Source of the DNA: an uncultured Alphaproteobacteria bacterium
GTDB taxonomy: Bacteria > Pseudomonadota > Alphaproteobacteria > UBA6615
Length of the DNA stretch: 64,000 nt
Reading direction: 5' to 3'
NCBI GenBank assembly: GCA_943787445.1
Contig: CALSML010000002.1
Location: forward strand, 1 to 64,000
The notes beneath the pieces were generated by a model. That model had not been told where the DNA came from and did not search any database. It saw nothing but the letters and a program-made list of their open reading frames with translations. Both the position numbers and the translations under genes were made by a program. Position 1 is the first letter of the stretch; each line of letters starts with the position of its first letter. This document shows positions 28,354-37,313 of the stretch, piece by piece.

Positions 28354-28866
28354 TCAGGAGCGATCGCCGAGCCGTGGGGTATCGGGATCGGGCGGCCCGT
28401 CTTCGCGGGCAACCCCGAACTCCTCGCCATCAATGACCGGTCCGCCATCTGCGCCGCGCGGACCGGCGGTGCCGGGATTTCCGCCATACACGGAAAAATG
28501 AATATTGCCCGAGCGCTGAAACAGCTTCCAGATACCGCGCCCGAGCACGGCCCGCAGCGGTGCCAGCAACAGGGCAAAACCCAGCGCATCGGTCAGAAAA
28601 CCCGGGGTCAGCAGCATCAATCCGCCGACCAGAAGACAGAATCCGTTGAAAAGTTCCCGCACTGGCAGCCGGTCTTCGCGAATCTCGGCCTGGGCACGGG
28701 CCATCGTTGTCATGCCTTGCTGCCGCAGCATGGCGGTTCCGATAAAGGCGGTCAAAATCACAAGCGTGATGGTCGGCCAGGTCCCGATCAGACCTCCAAC
28801 CTGAATGAACAGATAGATTTCGATCAGGGGGATGCCGATGAACAGAGTGAGAATCAACAGACGCAT
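28354..28866 (-). CDS. fxsA: FxsA family membrane protein
   Basis: A 170-residue inner-membrane protein with several hydrophobic helices (LLILTLFIGIPLIEIYLFI; TLVILTAFIGTAML; GLMLLTPGFLTDALGFALLL). The GGLMLLTPGFLTDALG motif is characteristic of FxsA, which relieves phage T7 exclusion when overproduced in E. coli but whose normal role is unknown. The tail is polar and Pro/Gly-rich. In alphaproteobacteria fxsA commonly lies between secB and the Tim44-domain gene, as here, and is divergent from the latter. Confidence 0.92.
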   Translation of the reverse strand: MRLLILTLFIGIPLIEIYLFIQVGGLIGTWPTITLVILTAFIGTAMLRQQGMTTMARAQAEIREDRLPVRELFNGFCLLVGGLMLLTPGFLTDALGFALLLAPLRAVLGRGIWKLFQRSGNIHFSVYGGNPGTAGPRGADGGPVIDGEEFGVAREDGPPDPDTPRLGDRS

Positions 28867-29013
28867 TCTTGTTCTTTCATGGAGTTACCCCTATCTAGGT
28901 GGTATCAGTTATCACGTGGCCGGTCGACGGCGCGTTCATCCGAAAATGGCTCAGGCGCGTTCCTGCGTTGGTTATATATCGGGTGGCAAAACAAAATTGG
29001 GACGGATCGCGGC

Positions 29014-29679
29014 GTGAAATTCATCGATATCATCATTCTTGCGATGATTGCGGCATTTTTGGTGTTTCGATTGCGCAATGTTTTGGGCAAACGGACAGGC
29101 AATGAACGGCCGCCGCAAAACCCCTATGGGACGCGTGAAGACGCCGCCCCGCAGGAGGCCAATGACGACGATAAAATCGTCTCGCTGCCAGGTACTATCA
29201 TCGAGGAAGACATTCCCGATGACAGCCCGGCCCAAGCCGGTCTGAAAGCGATCCGCGAGGCCGACGGCAATTTCTCGGTGCAGGAATTCTGTGAAGGTGC
29301 CCGCAGTGCGTTCGAGATGATCGTGACGTCCTTTGCTGATGGCGACAGCGAGACCCTGCGTCCGCTGCTCAGCGACGAGGTCTTCGAGAATTTTGACGGC
29401 GCGATCAACAATCGCAACGCCAATGGCGAGACCATGGAAATGACTCTGGTCGGCATTCGTGAAGCCGATGTCATTGAAGCCAGCATGGATGGTCGTGTGG
29501 CCTTCGTGACCATCAAGTTCGTCACCGAGCAGATCGAAGTGGTGCGCGACAAGGATGGCGAGCCGATTTCGGGTGATCCGAGCAAGGTGAGCACGGTCAC
29601 CGATATCTGGACCTTTGCGCGCAACACCCGTTCGCGCAATCCGAACTGGACTCTCGTCGCCACCGAAGCCCCGAACTAG
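29014..29679 (+). CDS. Tim44/TimA domain-containing protein
   Basis: A 221-residue protein starting at GTG 29014 with KFIDIIILAMIAAFLVFRLRNVLGKRTG, shown here in sense only: one N-terminal membrane helix followed by an Arg/Lys-rich turn. The C-terminal half is a Tim44-like domain with FCEGARSAFEMIVTSFADGD and LVGIREADVIEASMDG. The mitochondrial Tim44 relative links import to Hsp70; the bacterial role is unsettled, although it is an inner-membrane protein. The frame is open back to 28318, but that part runs antisense to fxsA. The MltA gene starts 3 bases after its stop. Confidence 0.9.
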   Translation: MKFIDIIILAMIAAFLVFRLRNVLGKRTGNERPPQNPYGTREDAAPQEANDDDKIVSLPGTIIEEDIPDDSPAQAGLKAIREADGNFSVQEFCEGARSAFEMIVTSFADGDSETLRPLLSDEVFENFDGAINNRNANGETMEMTLVGIREADVIEASMDGRVAFVTIKFVTEQIEVVRDKDGEPISGDPSKVSTVTDIWTFARNTRSRNPNWTLVATEAPN

Positions 29680-29682
29680 ACA

Positions 29683-30870
29683 TTGTGTACCCGGGCAGGA
29701 TTTCTTGTTGCTGCGGGGCTGATGGCACTGGTGGCCTGCGATCAATCCGAAGAGACTGCGGCACCCGAACCCACTCCGGAACCCGAAGCCGCGCTGCGGT
29801 ATGTGCCGGTTGCGATGACGGCGCTGCCCGGTTGGTCTGCGGACAAGCTTTCCGAGGCGCTGCCCGCATGGCGACACTCCTGTCGCAAGATCCTCAATCT
29901 GCCCGCGGCCAAGGCGCTGGGACCGGGTGTCGGAACAGCCGTTGACTGGCATGCCTCCTGTGAAACGATCGGCGCCCTGTCTGACGACGACACGCCGGGT
30001 CTGCGCGGCTTTCTCGAAACCCATTTCGCCGCTCTGCAGGTCACATCGATCCCGGATGAACCGGGACTGTTCACAGGCTATTTCGAACCCATACTGGAAG
30101 CTTCCCGGGAGAGATCCGAAGCCTATAGCGAGCCGATCTATGGCTTGCCCCAAGATCATGTGACGGTCCGGCTCGGGAAGTTCGATCCTGCGCTCAAGGG
30201 AAAATCCCTCGTCGGACGGGTGCAGAACGGTCAGCTTCTGCCCTACCGCAATCGCGATGAAATCGATCAGGGGGCCATCGCCAGCCAGGCCGAAGTCCTG
30301 TTCTGGGCGCGCGATGCCCTCGATGTGTTTATTCTTCAGGTCCAGGGTTCGGGGATTGCCCAGATGCCTGACGGCACCCGTCAGCGGATCGGTTTTGCCG
30401 GTCATAACGGGCATGCCTATGGCTCGCTGGGCCGCTGGCTGATTGCGGAGGGCGAGCTTTCGCCCAACCGGGCGGCCTGGGAAGACATCCGGAACTGGCT
30501 CGAATCCAATCCCGAAAAAGCCCGATCCGCGTTGGCGGTGAACCCACGCTATATCTTCTTCCGGGAACTGGACGGGGACGGGCCGCTGGGCGCGGCGGGG
30601 GTTCCGCTGGTGGCTGAACGTTCCATGGCGGTCGACACAGAACACATGCCGCTGAATGTCCCGGTCTGGCTTGATGCCGAACATCCCGAGGGCAGCCAGC
30701 GCCTGCAACGGTTGATGCTGGCCCAGGATGTGGGCAGCGCCATCAAGGGTATCGTGCGCGGAGATTTCTACTGGGGTACGGGCCGTGCGGCGCTGGACAA
30801 GGCCGGACGCATGAAAAGCACCGGCAGCTATTATATTCTGGTTCCGAAAGCTCTCATTCCAGCCAGTTGA
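29683..30870 (+). CDS. mltA: Membrane-bound lytic murein transglycosylase A
   Basis: A 395-residue lipoprotein with lipobox ALVAC at residues 15-19. The MltA domain holds FTGYFEPILEASRE and the 3D domain ends in RGDFYWGTGRAA, the region of the catalytic aspartate. VFILQVQGSG and GFAGHNGHAYGSLGRWL are family-typical. It cleaves peptidoglycan to 1,6-anhydro muropeptides. The start is TTG 29683, three bases after the Tim44-protein stop. In related genomes smr follows directly, but here the lut genes intervene. Confidence 0.94.
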   Translation: MCTRAGFLVAAGLMALVACDQSEETAAPEPTPEPEAALRYVPVAMTALPGWSADKLSEALPAWRHSCRKILNLPAAKALGPGVGTAVDWHASCETIGALSDDDTPGLRGFLETHFAALQVTSIPDEPGLFTGYFEPILEASRERSEAYSEPIYGLPQDHVTVRLGKFDPALKGKSLVGRVQNGQLLPYRNRDEIDQGAIASQAEVLFWARDALDVFILQVQGSGIAQMPDGTRQRIGFAGHNGHAYGSLGRWLIAEGELSPNRAAWEDIRNWLESNPEKARSALAVNPRYIFFRELDGDGPLGAAGVPLVAERSMAVDTEHMPLNVPVWLDAEHPEGSQRLQRLMLAQDVGSAIKGIVRGDFYWGTGRAALDKAGRMKSTGSYYILVPKALIPAS

Positions 30871-30955
30871 ACAGGTTCTTTCCTGAAAAACCAATTGTCG
30901 TGCCCGGACATGTTTCAGGCATTCATGTTCAGGTCACGACACCCACATAAAAGAG

Positions 30956-30978
30956 ATGCCCGGATCAAGTCCGGGCAT
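30956..30978. repeat. Palindromic intergenic repeat, copy 1
   Basis: ATGCCCGGA (30956-30964) and TCCGGGCAT (30970-30978) flank TCAAG, and the right arm continues into GACG. A near-identical element lies at 34956. Palindromes of this type (CCCGGxTCAAGxCCGGGCATGAC) are scattered in many alphaproteobacterial genomes. It sits between mltA and lutA, 79 bases before the lutA start. Confidence 0.85.
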
Positions 30979-31056
30979 GACGGTGGAGCCAAGACGCGAC
31001 CCGCTTGGACCCCTCACAAAATGTGCTAAACAGGATCGTAACCTGAGGAGTGTTCC

Positions 31057-31836
31057 ATGAGCGAAGCCCCGCGCGTCGCCCTGTTTGTGACCTGTCTGGT
31101 CGATCTGTTTCGCCCGAGCGTTGGTTTTGCAGCGGTCAAGCTGATGCAGGATGCCGGTTGCACAGTCGAAGTCCCCGAAGCCCAGACCTGTTGCGGCCAG
31201 CCGGCTTACAATTCCGGCGATCGCAAGGACACGATCGCGATTGCCAAACAGGTGATTGCCGCCTTTGAGGGCTATGACCATGTGGTTGCGCCTTCGGGGT
31301 CGTGTGCGGGCATGATCATGAAGCATTATCCCGAATTGCTGGCCGACGATCCGGACTGGGCGAGCCGTGCGACGGACCTTGCCGGACGGACCCATGAGCT
31401 GGTCTCCTTCCTCACCGATGTGCTGAAGGTAGAGAATGTTGCGGCAGCCTTTGAGGGCACGGTCACCTATCACGACAGCTGTTCGGGCCTGCGTGAACTT
31501 GGCATTCATGGCCAGCCGCGTCAGCTGCTCGATGGCGTGGAGGGGCTGCATCTGCGTGAGCTCGAGGACGCCAATGTGTGCTGCGGATTTGGCGGCACCT
31601 TCTGCGTGAAGTACCCGGATATTTCCAATCGCATGGTCTCCAACAAGACCGAACAGATCGTCGCCACCGGTGCGGAGACTCTGCTGGCCGGTGACATGGG
31701 CTGCCTGATGAATATGGCCGGGAAACTGCAGCGTGAGGGCGCGAATGTGCGTGTGCGCCATGTGGCCGAAGTGCTCGCCGGGATGACCGATACCCCGGCC
31801 ATTGGTGAGCCGTCGGACGGGAGTGCGAGCTCATGA
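31057..31836 (+). CDS. lutA: L-lactate utilisation protein LutA (Fe-S oxidoreductase)
   Basis: A 259-residue member of the cysteine-rich CCG family (GlcF-like). The two CCG motifs are visible as TCCGQPAYNSGD and NVCCGFGGTFCVKY. VTYHDSCSGLRELG is a further landmark. With LutB and LutC it forms an iron-sulfur L-lactate oxidase complex that yields pyruvate. The ribosome binding site GAGGAG precedes ATG 31057. It is the first gene of lutA-lutB-lutC, with 4-base overlaps throughout. A glycolate oxidase subunit would be the alternative, but the trio settles it. Confidence 0.93.
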   Translation: MSEAPRVALFVTCLVDLFRPSVGFAAVKLMQDAGCTVEVPEAQTCCGQPAYNSGDRKDTIAIAKQVIAAFEGYDHVVAPSGSCAGMIMKHYPELLADDPDWASRATDLAGRTHELVSFLTDVLKVENVAAAFEGTVTYHDSCSGLRELGIHGQPRQLLDGVEGLHLRELEDANVCCGFGGTFCVKYPDISNRMVSNKTEQIVATGAETLLAGDMGCLMNMAGKLQREGANVRVRHVAEVLAGMTDTPAIGEPSDGSASS

Positions 31837-33257
31837 GTGGTTCCACCACCCGCAATTTTAAGTCGAATGCGGCTCGCGAACTGGCCAACGATACCCTTCG
31901 TGCGGCTCTGACCAAGAGCAAGGGACATTTCACCGAAGGCCGGAGCACGGCAGCGGAGAATCTGCCCGAGTTCGAGGCTCTGCGCGATCAGTCCCGCGAC
32001 ATCAAGAACCACACGATCGAGCATCTCGACTTCTATCTGGAAGCCTATGAGGAAAAAGTCCGTGAATCCGGTGGTCATGTCCACTGGGCCCGCACGGCCG
32101 AGGATGCCCGCCAGATCGTGCTGGAGATCTGCCGATCTGTGGACGCAAAGGCGGTGAACAAGGGCAAATCCATGATCTCGGAAGAGTGCGAGATCAACGA
32201 GATGCTGGAAGCCAATGGCATCCGTGCGGTCGAGACGGATCTGGGCGAATACATCATCCAGCTGCGTGGCGAAAAGCCCAGCCACATCATCGCGCCGGCG
32301 GTGCATCTGACCAAGGGACAGGTCGAGGAAAGCTTCCGCGCCAATCACACCCATCTCGACCCTGATCGGGTGCTCGAGGAGCCGCCAACCCTGCTCGATG
32401 AAGCGCGCACGATTCTGCGCAAGAAATATTTCGAGGCCGAGGTCGGCATGACCGGCGCCAATCTTCTGATCGCGGAAACCGGTTCGTCGGTGATTGTCAC
32501 GAATGAAGGTAATGGTGATCTGTCCCAGCTGATCCCGAAAGTTCATATCGTTCTGGCCAGCGTCGAGAAGATCGTTCCGACCCTGGAAGACGCCGCGACC
32601 ATCCTGCGGGTGCTGGCGCGTTCGGCGACGGGCCAGGAATTCTCCAGCTACACGACCCTGTCGACCGGACCAAAACGCGAGGGCGATACCGACGGTCCCG
32701 AGCAGTATCACGTGATCCTTCTCGACAATGGCCGCACCGACATGATCGGCACCGAGTTTCAGGAGATGCTGCGCTGTATCCGCTGTGGCGCCTGCATGAA
32801 CCATTGTCCGGTCTATCAGTCGGTCGGCGGCCACGCCTATGGCTGGGTCTATCCCGGTCCGATGGGCTCGGTGCTTTCACCCGGCCTGCTGGGTGTGGAT
32901 GAAGCCGGTCATCTGCCCAATGCCTCGACCTTCTGTGGTCGATGTGAAGAGGTTTGCCCGGTGCGAATCCCGCTGCCGAAAATGATGCGGAACTGGCGCG
33001 AGCAGGAATTCGAAAAACACCTTTCCCCCGGCGCGGCGCGCGCGGGTCTGGGCCTGTGGGCCTTCATGGCCAAGCGTCCGAAGCTCTATCAGCTGGTGAC
33101 CGGGGTGCAGATGCGCCTGCTCGCCCGCCTGGGACGGGCCCAGGGACGCGTGTCCTCTCTGCCGCTGGCCAGAGGCTGGACGAAATATCGTGAATTGCCC
33201 GCACCGGAAGGTCGCACCTTCCAGTCGCGCTGGAAATCCGGGGAGCGCCCGCTATGA
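31833..33257 (+). CDS. lutB: L-lactate utilisation iron-sulfur protein LutB
   Basis: A 474-residue protein. The N-terminal LUD domain contains VNKGKSMISEECEINEML and GANLLIAETGSSVIVTNEGNG in pieces. The C-terminal part has two [4Fe-4S] clusters, CIRCGACMNHCP and CGRCEEVCP. Electrons from L-lactate would pass through these clusters to the respiratory chain. It overlaps both neighbours by 4 bases. The length is as expected for LutB. Confidence 0.95.
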   Translation: MSGSTTRNFKSNAARELANDTLRAALTKSKGHFTEGRSTAAENLPEFEALRDQSRDIKNHTIEHLDFYLEAYEEKVRESGGHVHWARTAEDARQIVLEICRSVDAKAVNKGKSMISEECEINEMLEANGIRAVETDLGEYIIQLRGEKPSHIIAPAVHLTKGQVEESFRANHTHLDPDRVLEEPPTLLDEARTILRKKYFEAEVGMTGANLLIAETGSSVIVTNEGNGDLSQLIPKVHIVLASVEKIVPTLEDAATILRVLARSATGQEFSSYTTLSTGPKREGDTDGPEQYHVILLDNGRTDMIGTEFQEMLRCIRCGACMNHCPVYQSVGGHAYGWVYPGPMGSVLSPGLLGVDEAGHLPNASTFCGRCEEVCPVRIPLPKMMRNWREQEFEKHLSPGAARAGLGLWAFMAKRPKLYQLVTGVQMRLLARLGRAQGRVSSLPLARGWTKYRELPAPEGRTFQSRWKSGERPL

Positions 33258-33958
33258 GTGATAGCAATCGCGAGGCGGTGCTTGGGTCCCTGCGCCGGGC
33301 GCTCGGACGTGACGCGCCGGTGGATGAAGACACGGCGGCAAAATTGCGCGCCCGCATGACAGGGCATGCCCGCAATATTGTTCCCGCGCGCACCGCGCTG
33401 GATGATGCCGGGCTTGTCGAATTGTTCGAAACCATGGCCCAGAAGGTGCATGCCACGGTTGCCCATGTTGCCAGCATGGATGATGTGCCCGGTGCGGTGG
33501 GAGAGTATCTGCGCGGCGAGAACCTGCCTTCGGAAATCGTCATGGCGCCGGATGCGACGCTGGATGCCGCGCCGTGGTCAGACAATTCTCTGCTTGAAAT
33601 CCGGCGCGGCGCACCGGTGGAATCCGATCAGGTCAGTGTGACCTCGGCCCCGGCTGCCGTGGCCGAAACCGGGACTCTGGCGATGTATTCGGGCCCGGAC
33701 CATCCCGCGACGCTGAATTTCATTCCCGAAACCCATGTGGTGGTTCTGCCGGCCGGGCGGGTAGTGAAGTCCTATGAGGATGTCTGGGATTCGATCCGCG
33801 CTCAGGCCTCTGATCCGGAGTCCGGGCGTGGTGGCCAGTTACCGCGAACGGTGAATTTCGTGACCGGCCCGTCCCGCTCGGGCGATATTGAGCAGACGCT
33901 GTTGCTCGGGGCCCATGGTCCGCGCCGGCTGCACATTGTCATCGTCGACGGCGAATGA
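33254..33958 (+). CDS. lutC: L-lactate utilisation protein LutC (LUD domain)
   Basis: A 234-residue LUD-domain protein, the third part of the L-lactate oxidation complex. AAVAETGTLAMYSG and FIPETHVVVLPAGRVV are typical of LutC. The protein ends GPRRLHIVIVDGE, as the family does. It carries no cysteine clusters. No dedicated lactate permease or LutR repressor is seen next to it; the XRE protein 600 bases downstream belongs with smr in relatives. Confidence 0.94.
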   Translation: MSDSNREAVLGSLRRALGRDAPVDEDTAAKLRARMTGHARNIVPARTALDDAGLVELFETMAQKVHATVAHVASMDDVPGAVGEYLRGENLPSEIVMAPDATLDAAPWSDNSLLEIRRGAPVESDQVSVTSAPAAVAETGTLAMYSGPDHPATLNFIPETHVVVLPAGRVVKSYEDVWDSIRAQASDPESGRGGQLPRTVNFVTGPSRSGDIEQTLLLGAHGPRRLHIVIVDGE

Positions 33959-33992
33959 GTGCGCCCTGGTCGGGAGAGACGGGAGACATCAG

Positions 33993-34565
33993 ATGACATC
34001 CGGCAGTGCGGACAATGGCGAGGATGAGGACGACCTGTTTCGCCGTGTGCTGAGCGACGCCAAACCCATCAAGAAGGGCCGCCCGGTGCCCGAGCATCCG
34101 GCTGTCAAAGCCGGTAAGAAAATCACACCGGCTTTTCCGCCGGGCAAGAAGGCGAACCGCGTGACACCCCGTCCCGTGGCTGCCCCGCCGGCCCCGAAAC
34201 CGGTCCGCGAACTGGCGATGGGGGATTTCACTGGGATGGACCGGCGCACCGCCGAGCGGTTCCGCCGGGGCAAGCTGCCCATCGAGGGCCGCCTTGATCT
34301 GCACGGCATGTATCAGGATGCCGCCCATCACGCGCTGACGGATTTTGTCACCTCCAGCGCAGCGATGGGCAAACGCACTGTGCTGGTGATCACCGGACGC
34401 GGATCTCGGGAGGGTTCGGGTGTGCTGCGCGAACGCCTGCCCCAGTGGCTCAATCAGCCGCCCTGTCGTGATCTCGTTGTCGCCTTCACCGGGGCCCGCC
34501 CCGAACATGGCCGCGACGGGGCCTTCTACGTGTTGCTGCGGCGCAGGCGGGATCGGAGCCCATGA
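33993..34565 (+). CDS. Smr/MutS2 C-terminal domain protein
   Basis: A 190-residue protein. The first 90 residues are polar and Pro/Lys-rich. The Smr domain begins LDLHGMYQDAAHHALTDFV and continues VLVITGRGSREGSGVLRE, with TGARPEHGRDGAFYVLLRRRR at the end; the LDLHG and TGRG motifs are diagnostic. Smr domains act as small endonucleases on DNA or mRNA. The start ATG 33993 has GGGAGA upstream. It overlaps the XRE gene by 4 bases, the usual pair after mltA. Confidence 0.93.
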   Translation: MTSGSADNGEDEDDLFRRVLSDAKPIKKGRPVPEHPAVKAGKKITPAFPPGKKANRVTPRPVAAPPAPKPVRELAMGDFTGMDRRTAERFRRGKLPIEGRLDLHGMYQDAAHHALTDFVTSSAAMGKRTVLVITGRGSREGSGVLRERLPQWLNQPPCRDLVVAFTGARPEHGRDGAFYVLLRRRRDRSP

Positions 34566-34921
34566 CCCCGTTCGGAGAAAAAGTCCGCACCCTGCGCGAT
34601 GAACGCAAGATCACCCTCAAACAGATGGCCGCAGATCTGGAATTGTCTCCGGCCTATCTGTCATCGCTCGAACATGGCCATCGGGGGCGTCCTTCGGAAG
34701 CCCTGACTGTGCAGATCTGTGAATATTTCAACCTGATCTGGGATGACTTCGAAGAGATGCACCGTCTCGCCCGGCTGTCTCACCCCAAGGTCACGGTGGA
34801 CACATCCGGCCTGTCCCCGGCCCATACGGAGCTCGCCAACACCCTGGCCGAAAAGGTGCAGGACATATCCGAACAGGACGCCATCGCCCTGCTCGCCCGC
34901 CTGCGCGGGGATTTGTTCTAG
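34562..34921 (+). CDS. XRE-family helix-turn-helix regulator
   Basis: A 119-residue protein. The N-terminal DNA-binding domain reads LRDERKITLKQMAADLELSPAYLSSLEHGHRGRP in sense, with the recognition helix SPAYLSSLEHG. The C-terminal part (about residues 65-119) is helical and probably dimerises. It resembles the short regulators that follow smr in alphaproteobacteria; targets are unknown. The ATG overlaps the smr stop. Confidence 0.9.
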   Translation: MTPFGEKVRTLRDERKITLKQMAADLELSPAYLSSLEHGHRGRPSEALTVQICEYFNLIWDDFEEMHRLARLSHPKVTVDTSGLSPAHTELANTLAEKVQDISEQDAIALLARLRGDLF

Positions 34922-34955
34922 GGGGCGTTGATAAATTTTGGTTGCTGGTGACGAG

Positions 34956-34978
34956 ATGCCCGGGTCAAGCTCGGGCAT
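34956..34978. repeat. Palindromic intergenic repeat, copy 2
   Basis: ATGCCCGGG (34956-34964), TCAAG and CTCGGGCAT (34970-34978), then GACG. It shares the core and the right flank with the element at 30956 and lies 35 bases after the XRE gene. Confidence 0.85.
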
Positions 34979-35035
34979 GACGCAGGCGCGCATCCACAGA
35001 CACGGTTCAGACTGGCCGGGCACTGATGTTTATGG

Positions 35036-35055
35036 ACTCCCGTCTGCGCGGGAGT
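35036..35055. repeat. Palindromic intergenic repeat of a second type
   Basis: ACTCCCG (35036-35042) and CGGGAGT (35049-35055) flank a 6-base loop, and GACGAGAAT follows. This CTCCCGC...GCGGGAGTGACGA type is another dispersed palindrome of alphaproteobacteria. It lies just downstream of the cyclase stop on the reverse strand, where it could also fold in the mRNA, but there is no T-run. Confidence 0.75.
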
Positions 35056-35075
35056 GACGAGAATCTATTCGTTGC

Positions 35076-35864
35076 CTAGTCGTCGAACAGCATGGCGACG
35101 CAGCGGATCCAGCCGCCTGACGCGCCTTTGATCTTGTAGGGCATGCAGCTGACCATGAAGCCATGGTCAGGCAGGGTTTCGAGATTGAGCAGCTTCTCCA
35201 TATGGCAGTAGGGCTGCTCGATACCGGCCCAATGGCCCTGCCAGACAGCCATGGCGTCCTTGTCTTTCGCGTAGGTTTCCTGTTGCAGGGAGAAGGGTGC
35301 GTCCCAACCCCAGGCATCAATGCCGGTGACCCGGACACCGTGTTCCTGGGTCAGATAGAGGGTGGCTTCGCGGCCCATGCCGATGCCGCTGCTCAGGTAT
35401 TTATCGGTCCCGTAATTCTCGCTCGCCCGGGTGTTCACGAGAACGATGTCGAGGGGTTGCAGCTCGTAATTGATGCGCTTGAGCTCGGCTTCCACGTCAT
35501 CGGGCTGGACGATATAGCCATCGGGGAAATGCCGGAAATCGAGCTTCACCGCAGGCCGGTAGAACCAGTCGAGCGGCAGTTCGTCGATGGTCTGCATCCG
35601 GTTCCCGTCCTTGTCGGTCGAGTGATAGTGCCAGGGGGCATCGATATGGGTGCCGTTGTGGGTGGTCAGGGTGACGACCTCCCAGGCCCAGCCCTCGCCG
35701 TCCGGCAGGTCAACTGCGCGCATGCCCGGGAAAAATCCCGCCATGGCTTCCGCATTCATCTTCTGGTCGATGTACTCGATCTTCGGGCGCATGATTTCCG
35801 GATCGACAATCGTGTCATTGTCGAGCGGCATGGACAGATCGATGACTTGCTTGGGCACTTGCAT
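35076..35864 (-). CDS. Cyclase family protein (kynurenine formamidase-like)
   Basis: A 262-residue metal-dependent hydrolase of the cyclase/KynB fold. The metal motif is THNGTHIDAPWHYH, and DLSMPLDNDTIVDPE opens the domain. Relatives hydrolyse N-formylkynurenine, isatin or polyketide-type substrates, so the substrate stays open. No kynurenine pathway gene is near. The start ATG 35864 (MQVPKQVIDLS) has AGGGGAG eight bases upstream; the frame to 35915 is longer but unconserved. It stands alone between the XRE gene and hslU. Confidence 0.87.
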   Translation of the reverse strand: MQVPKQVIDLSMPLDNDTIVDPEIMRPKIEYIDQKMNAEAMAGFFPGMRAVDLPDGEGWAWEVVTLTTHNGTHIDAPWHYHSTDKDGNRMQTIDELPLDWFYRPAVKLDFRHFPDGYIVQPDDVEAELKRINYELQPLDIVLVNTRASENYGTDKYLSSGIGMGREATLYLTQEHGVRVTGIDAWGWDAPFSLQQETYAKDKDAMAVWQGHWAGIEQPYCHMEKLLNLETLPDHGFMVSCMPYKIKGASGGWIRCVAMLFDD

Positions 35865-35991
35865 GGCGTTGGCTCCCCTGACGGAATTCTGGATGGCGTG
35901 TTGTGTTGCCATCACTTTACGCGCGCCTGCGCCGGGGGGGAACCGTCTGCGGTGCCACCTGTTCTTGTTGCGGCGTTCTGGTCGCTGTGTC

Positions 35992-37301
35992 CTAGAGGAT
36001 GAACTTCGAGAGATCGGAATCCTTCGTCAGCTCTTCCAGGCGCTCGCGGACCTGAGCTTCGTCGATGGTGATCTCCTCGCCATCCCGGTCCGGGGCGGTG
36101 AAGCTGATCTCCTCAAGCAGTCGTTCGAGCACCGTGTGCAGGCGGCGCGCGCCGATATTCTCGATCGACTGATTGATATCGGCTGATAGCGCCGCGATCG
36201 TGTCGATGGCGTCTTCGGTGAATTCCAGAGTGATGCCTTCGGTCTTCATCAGCGCCACATACTGGCGGATCAGGCTGTTTTCAGGTTCGCGCAGGATACG
36301 CCCGAGGTCATCGCGGCCCAGCGCGCTGAGTTCGACGCGGATGGGCAGGCGACCCTGCAATTCGGGCAGCAGGTCGGCGGGCTTGGCTAGATGGAAGGCC
36401 CCTGAGGCGATGAACAGGATGTGGTCGGTTTTGACCGCGCCGTATTTCGTCGCCACGGTGGTGCCCTCGATCAGGGGCAGCAGATCGCGCTGCACCCCTT
36501 CCCGGCTGACATCGCCGCCCTGACGGTCGCTGCGCGCCGTGATCTTGTCGATTTCGTCGAGGAAGACGATGCCGTCATTCTCGACGATTCTCAGGGCTTC
36601 GGCGACGACCTTGTCGTCATCGAGCAGCTTGTCGGCTTCGTCGGACAGCAGGACTTCATAGCTTTCGGCGACGGTCAGGCGCCGCGGTTTGGTCTGCTGG
36701 CCGAAGGCCTTGCCGAGCATGTCGTTGAGGTTGAGCATGCCCATCTGGCCACCGGGCATGCCGGGAATGTCCATGGTGGGCATCTGGAGCCCGCCGGCAT
36801 CGGCGACATCAACTTCGATTTCCTTGTCGTCGAGTTCGCCCGAACGCAGCTTGTCGCGGAAGGAATTGCGGGTGGCTTCGCTGGCATTGTCCCCCACCAG
36901 CGCATCGAGACCCGACGCTCGGCGTTGATCTCTGCCTGGGCGGTGACCTCCTTGCGACGGGTTTCCTTGGTGATCAGGATCGCCTGCTCCACCAGATCGC
37001 GGATGATCGATTCCACATCCCGGCCGACATAGCCGACCTCGGTGAACTTGGTCGCCTCGATCTTGATGAACGGCGCATTGGCCAGCTTGGCCAGGCGGCG
37101 CGAAATCTCGGTCTTCCCCACCCCGGTCGGCCCGACCATCAGAATGTTCTTTGGCAGCACCTCTTCGCGCAGATCATCGGGCAGCTGCTGGCGCCGCCAG
37201 CGGTTCCGCAGGGCGATCGCGACAGCCCGCTTGGCGTCATTCTGGCCAACTATGAACCGATCGAGTTCGGAGACGATTTCGCGCGGAGAAAAATTGGTCA
37301 T
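35992..37301 (-). CDS. hslU: HslU, ATPase subunit of the HslVU protease (frameshifted)
   Basis: HslU unfolds proteins and feeds them to HslV. Two frames together give the full family sequence. The first holds [20 protein letters not shown], the Walker A box [13 protein letters not shown] and [14 protein letters not shown], and is lost after AEINAERRV. The second continues [17 protein letters not shown] and runs through [10 protein letters not shown] (Walker B) to the C-terminus DSDLSKFIL. One missing base near 36908-36912 accounts for it and would give 436 residues, the expected length. It follows hslV by 12 bases. Confidence 0.93.
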
Positions 37302-37313
37302 GGCTGGTGCTGT

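Noticed and set aside
28972-30894. A 640-codon frame on the reverse strand
   Set aside because: It is antisense to the Tim44-domain protein and mltA, both of which carry clear family motifs. High GC content produces such long shadow frames.
31521-32834. A 437-codon reverse frame
   Set aside because: It is antisense to lutA and lutB, which have intact Fe-S motifs.
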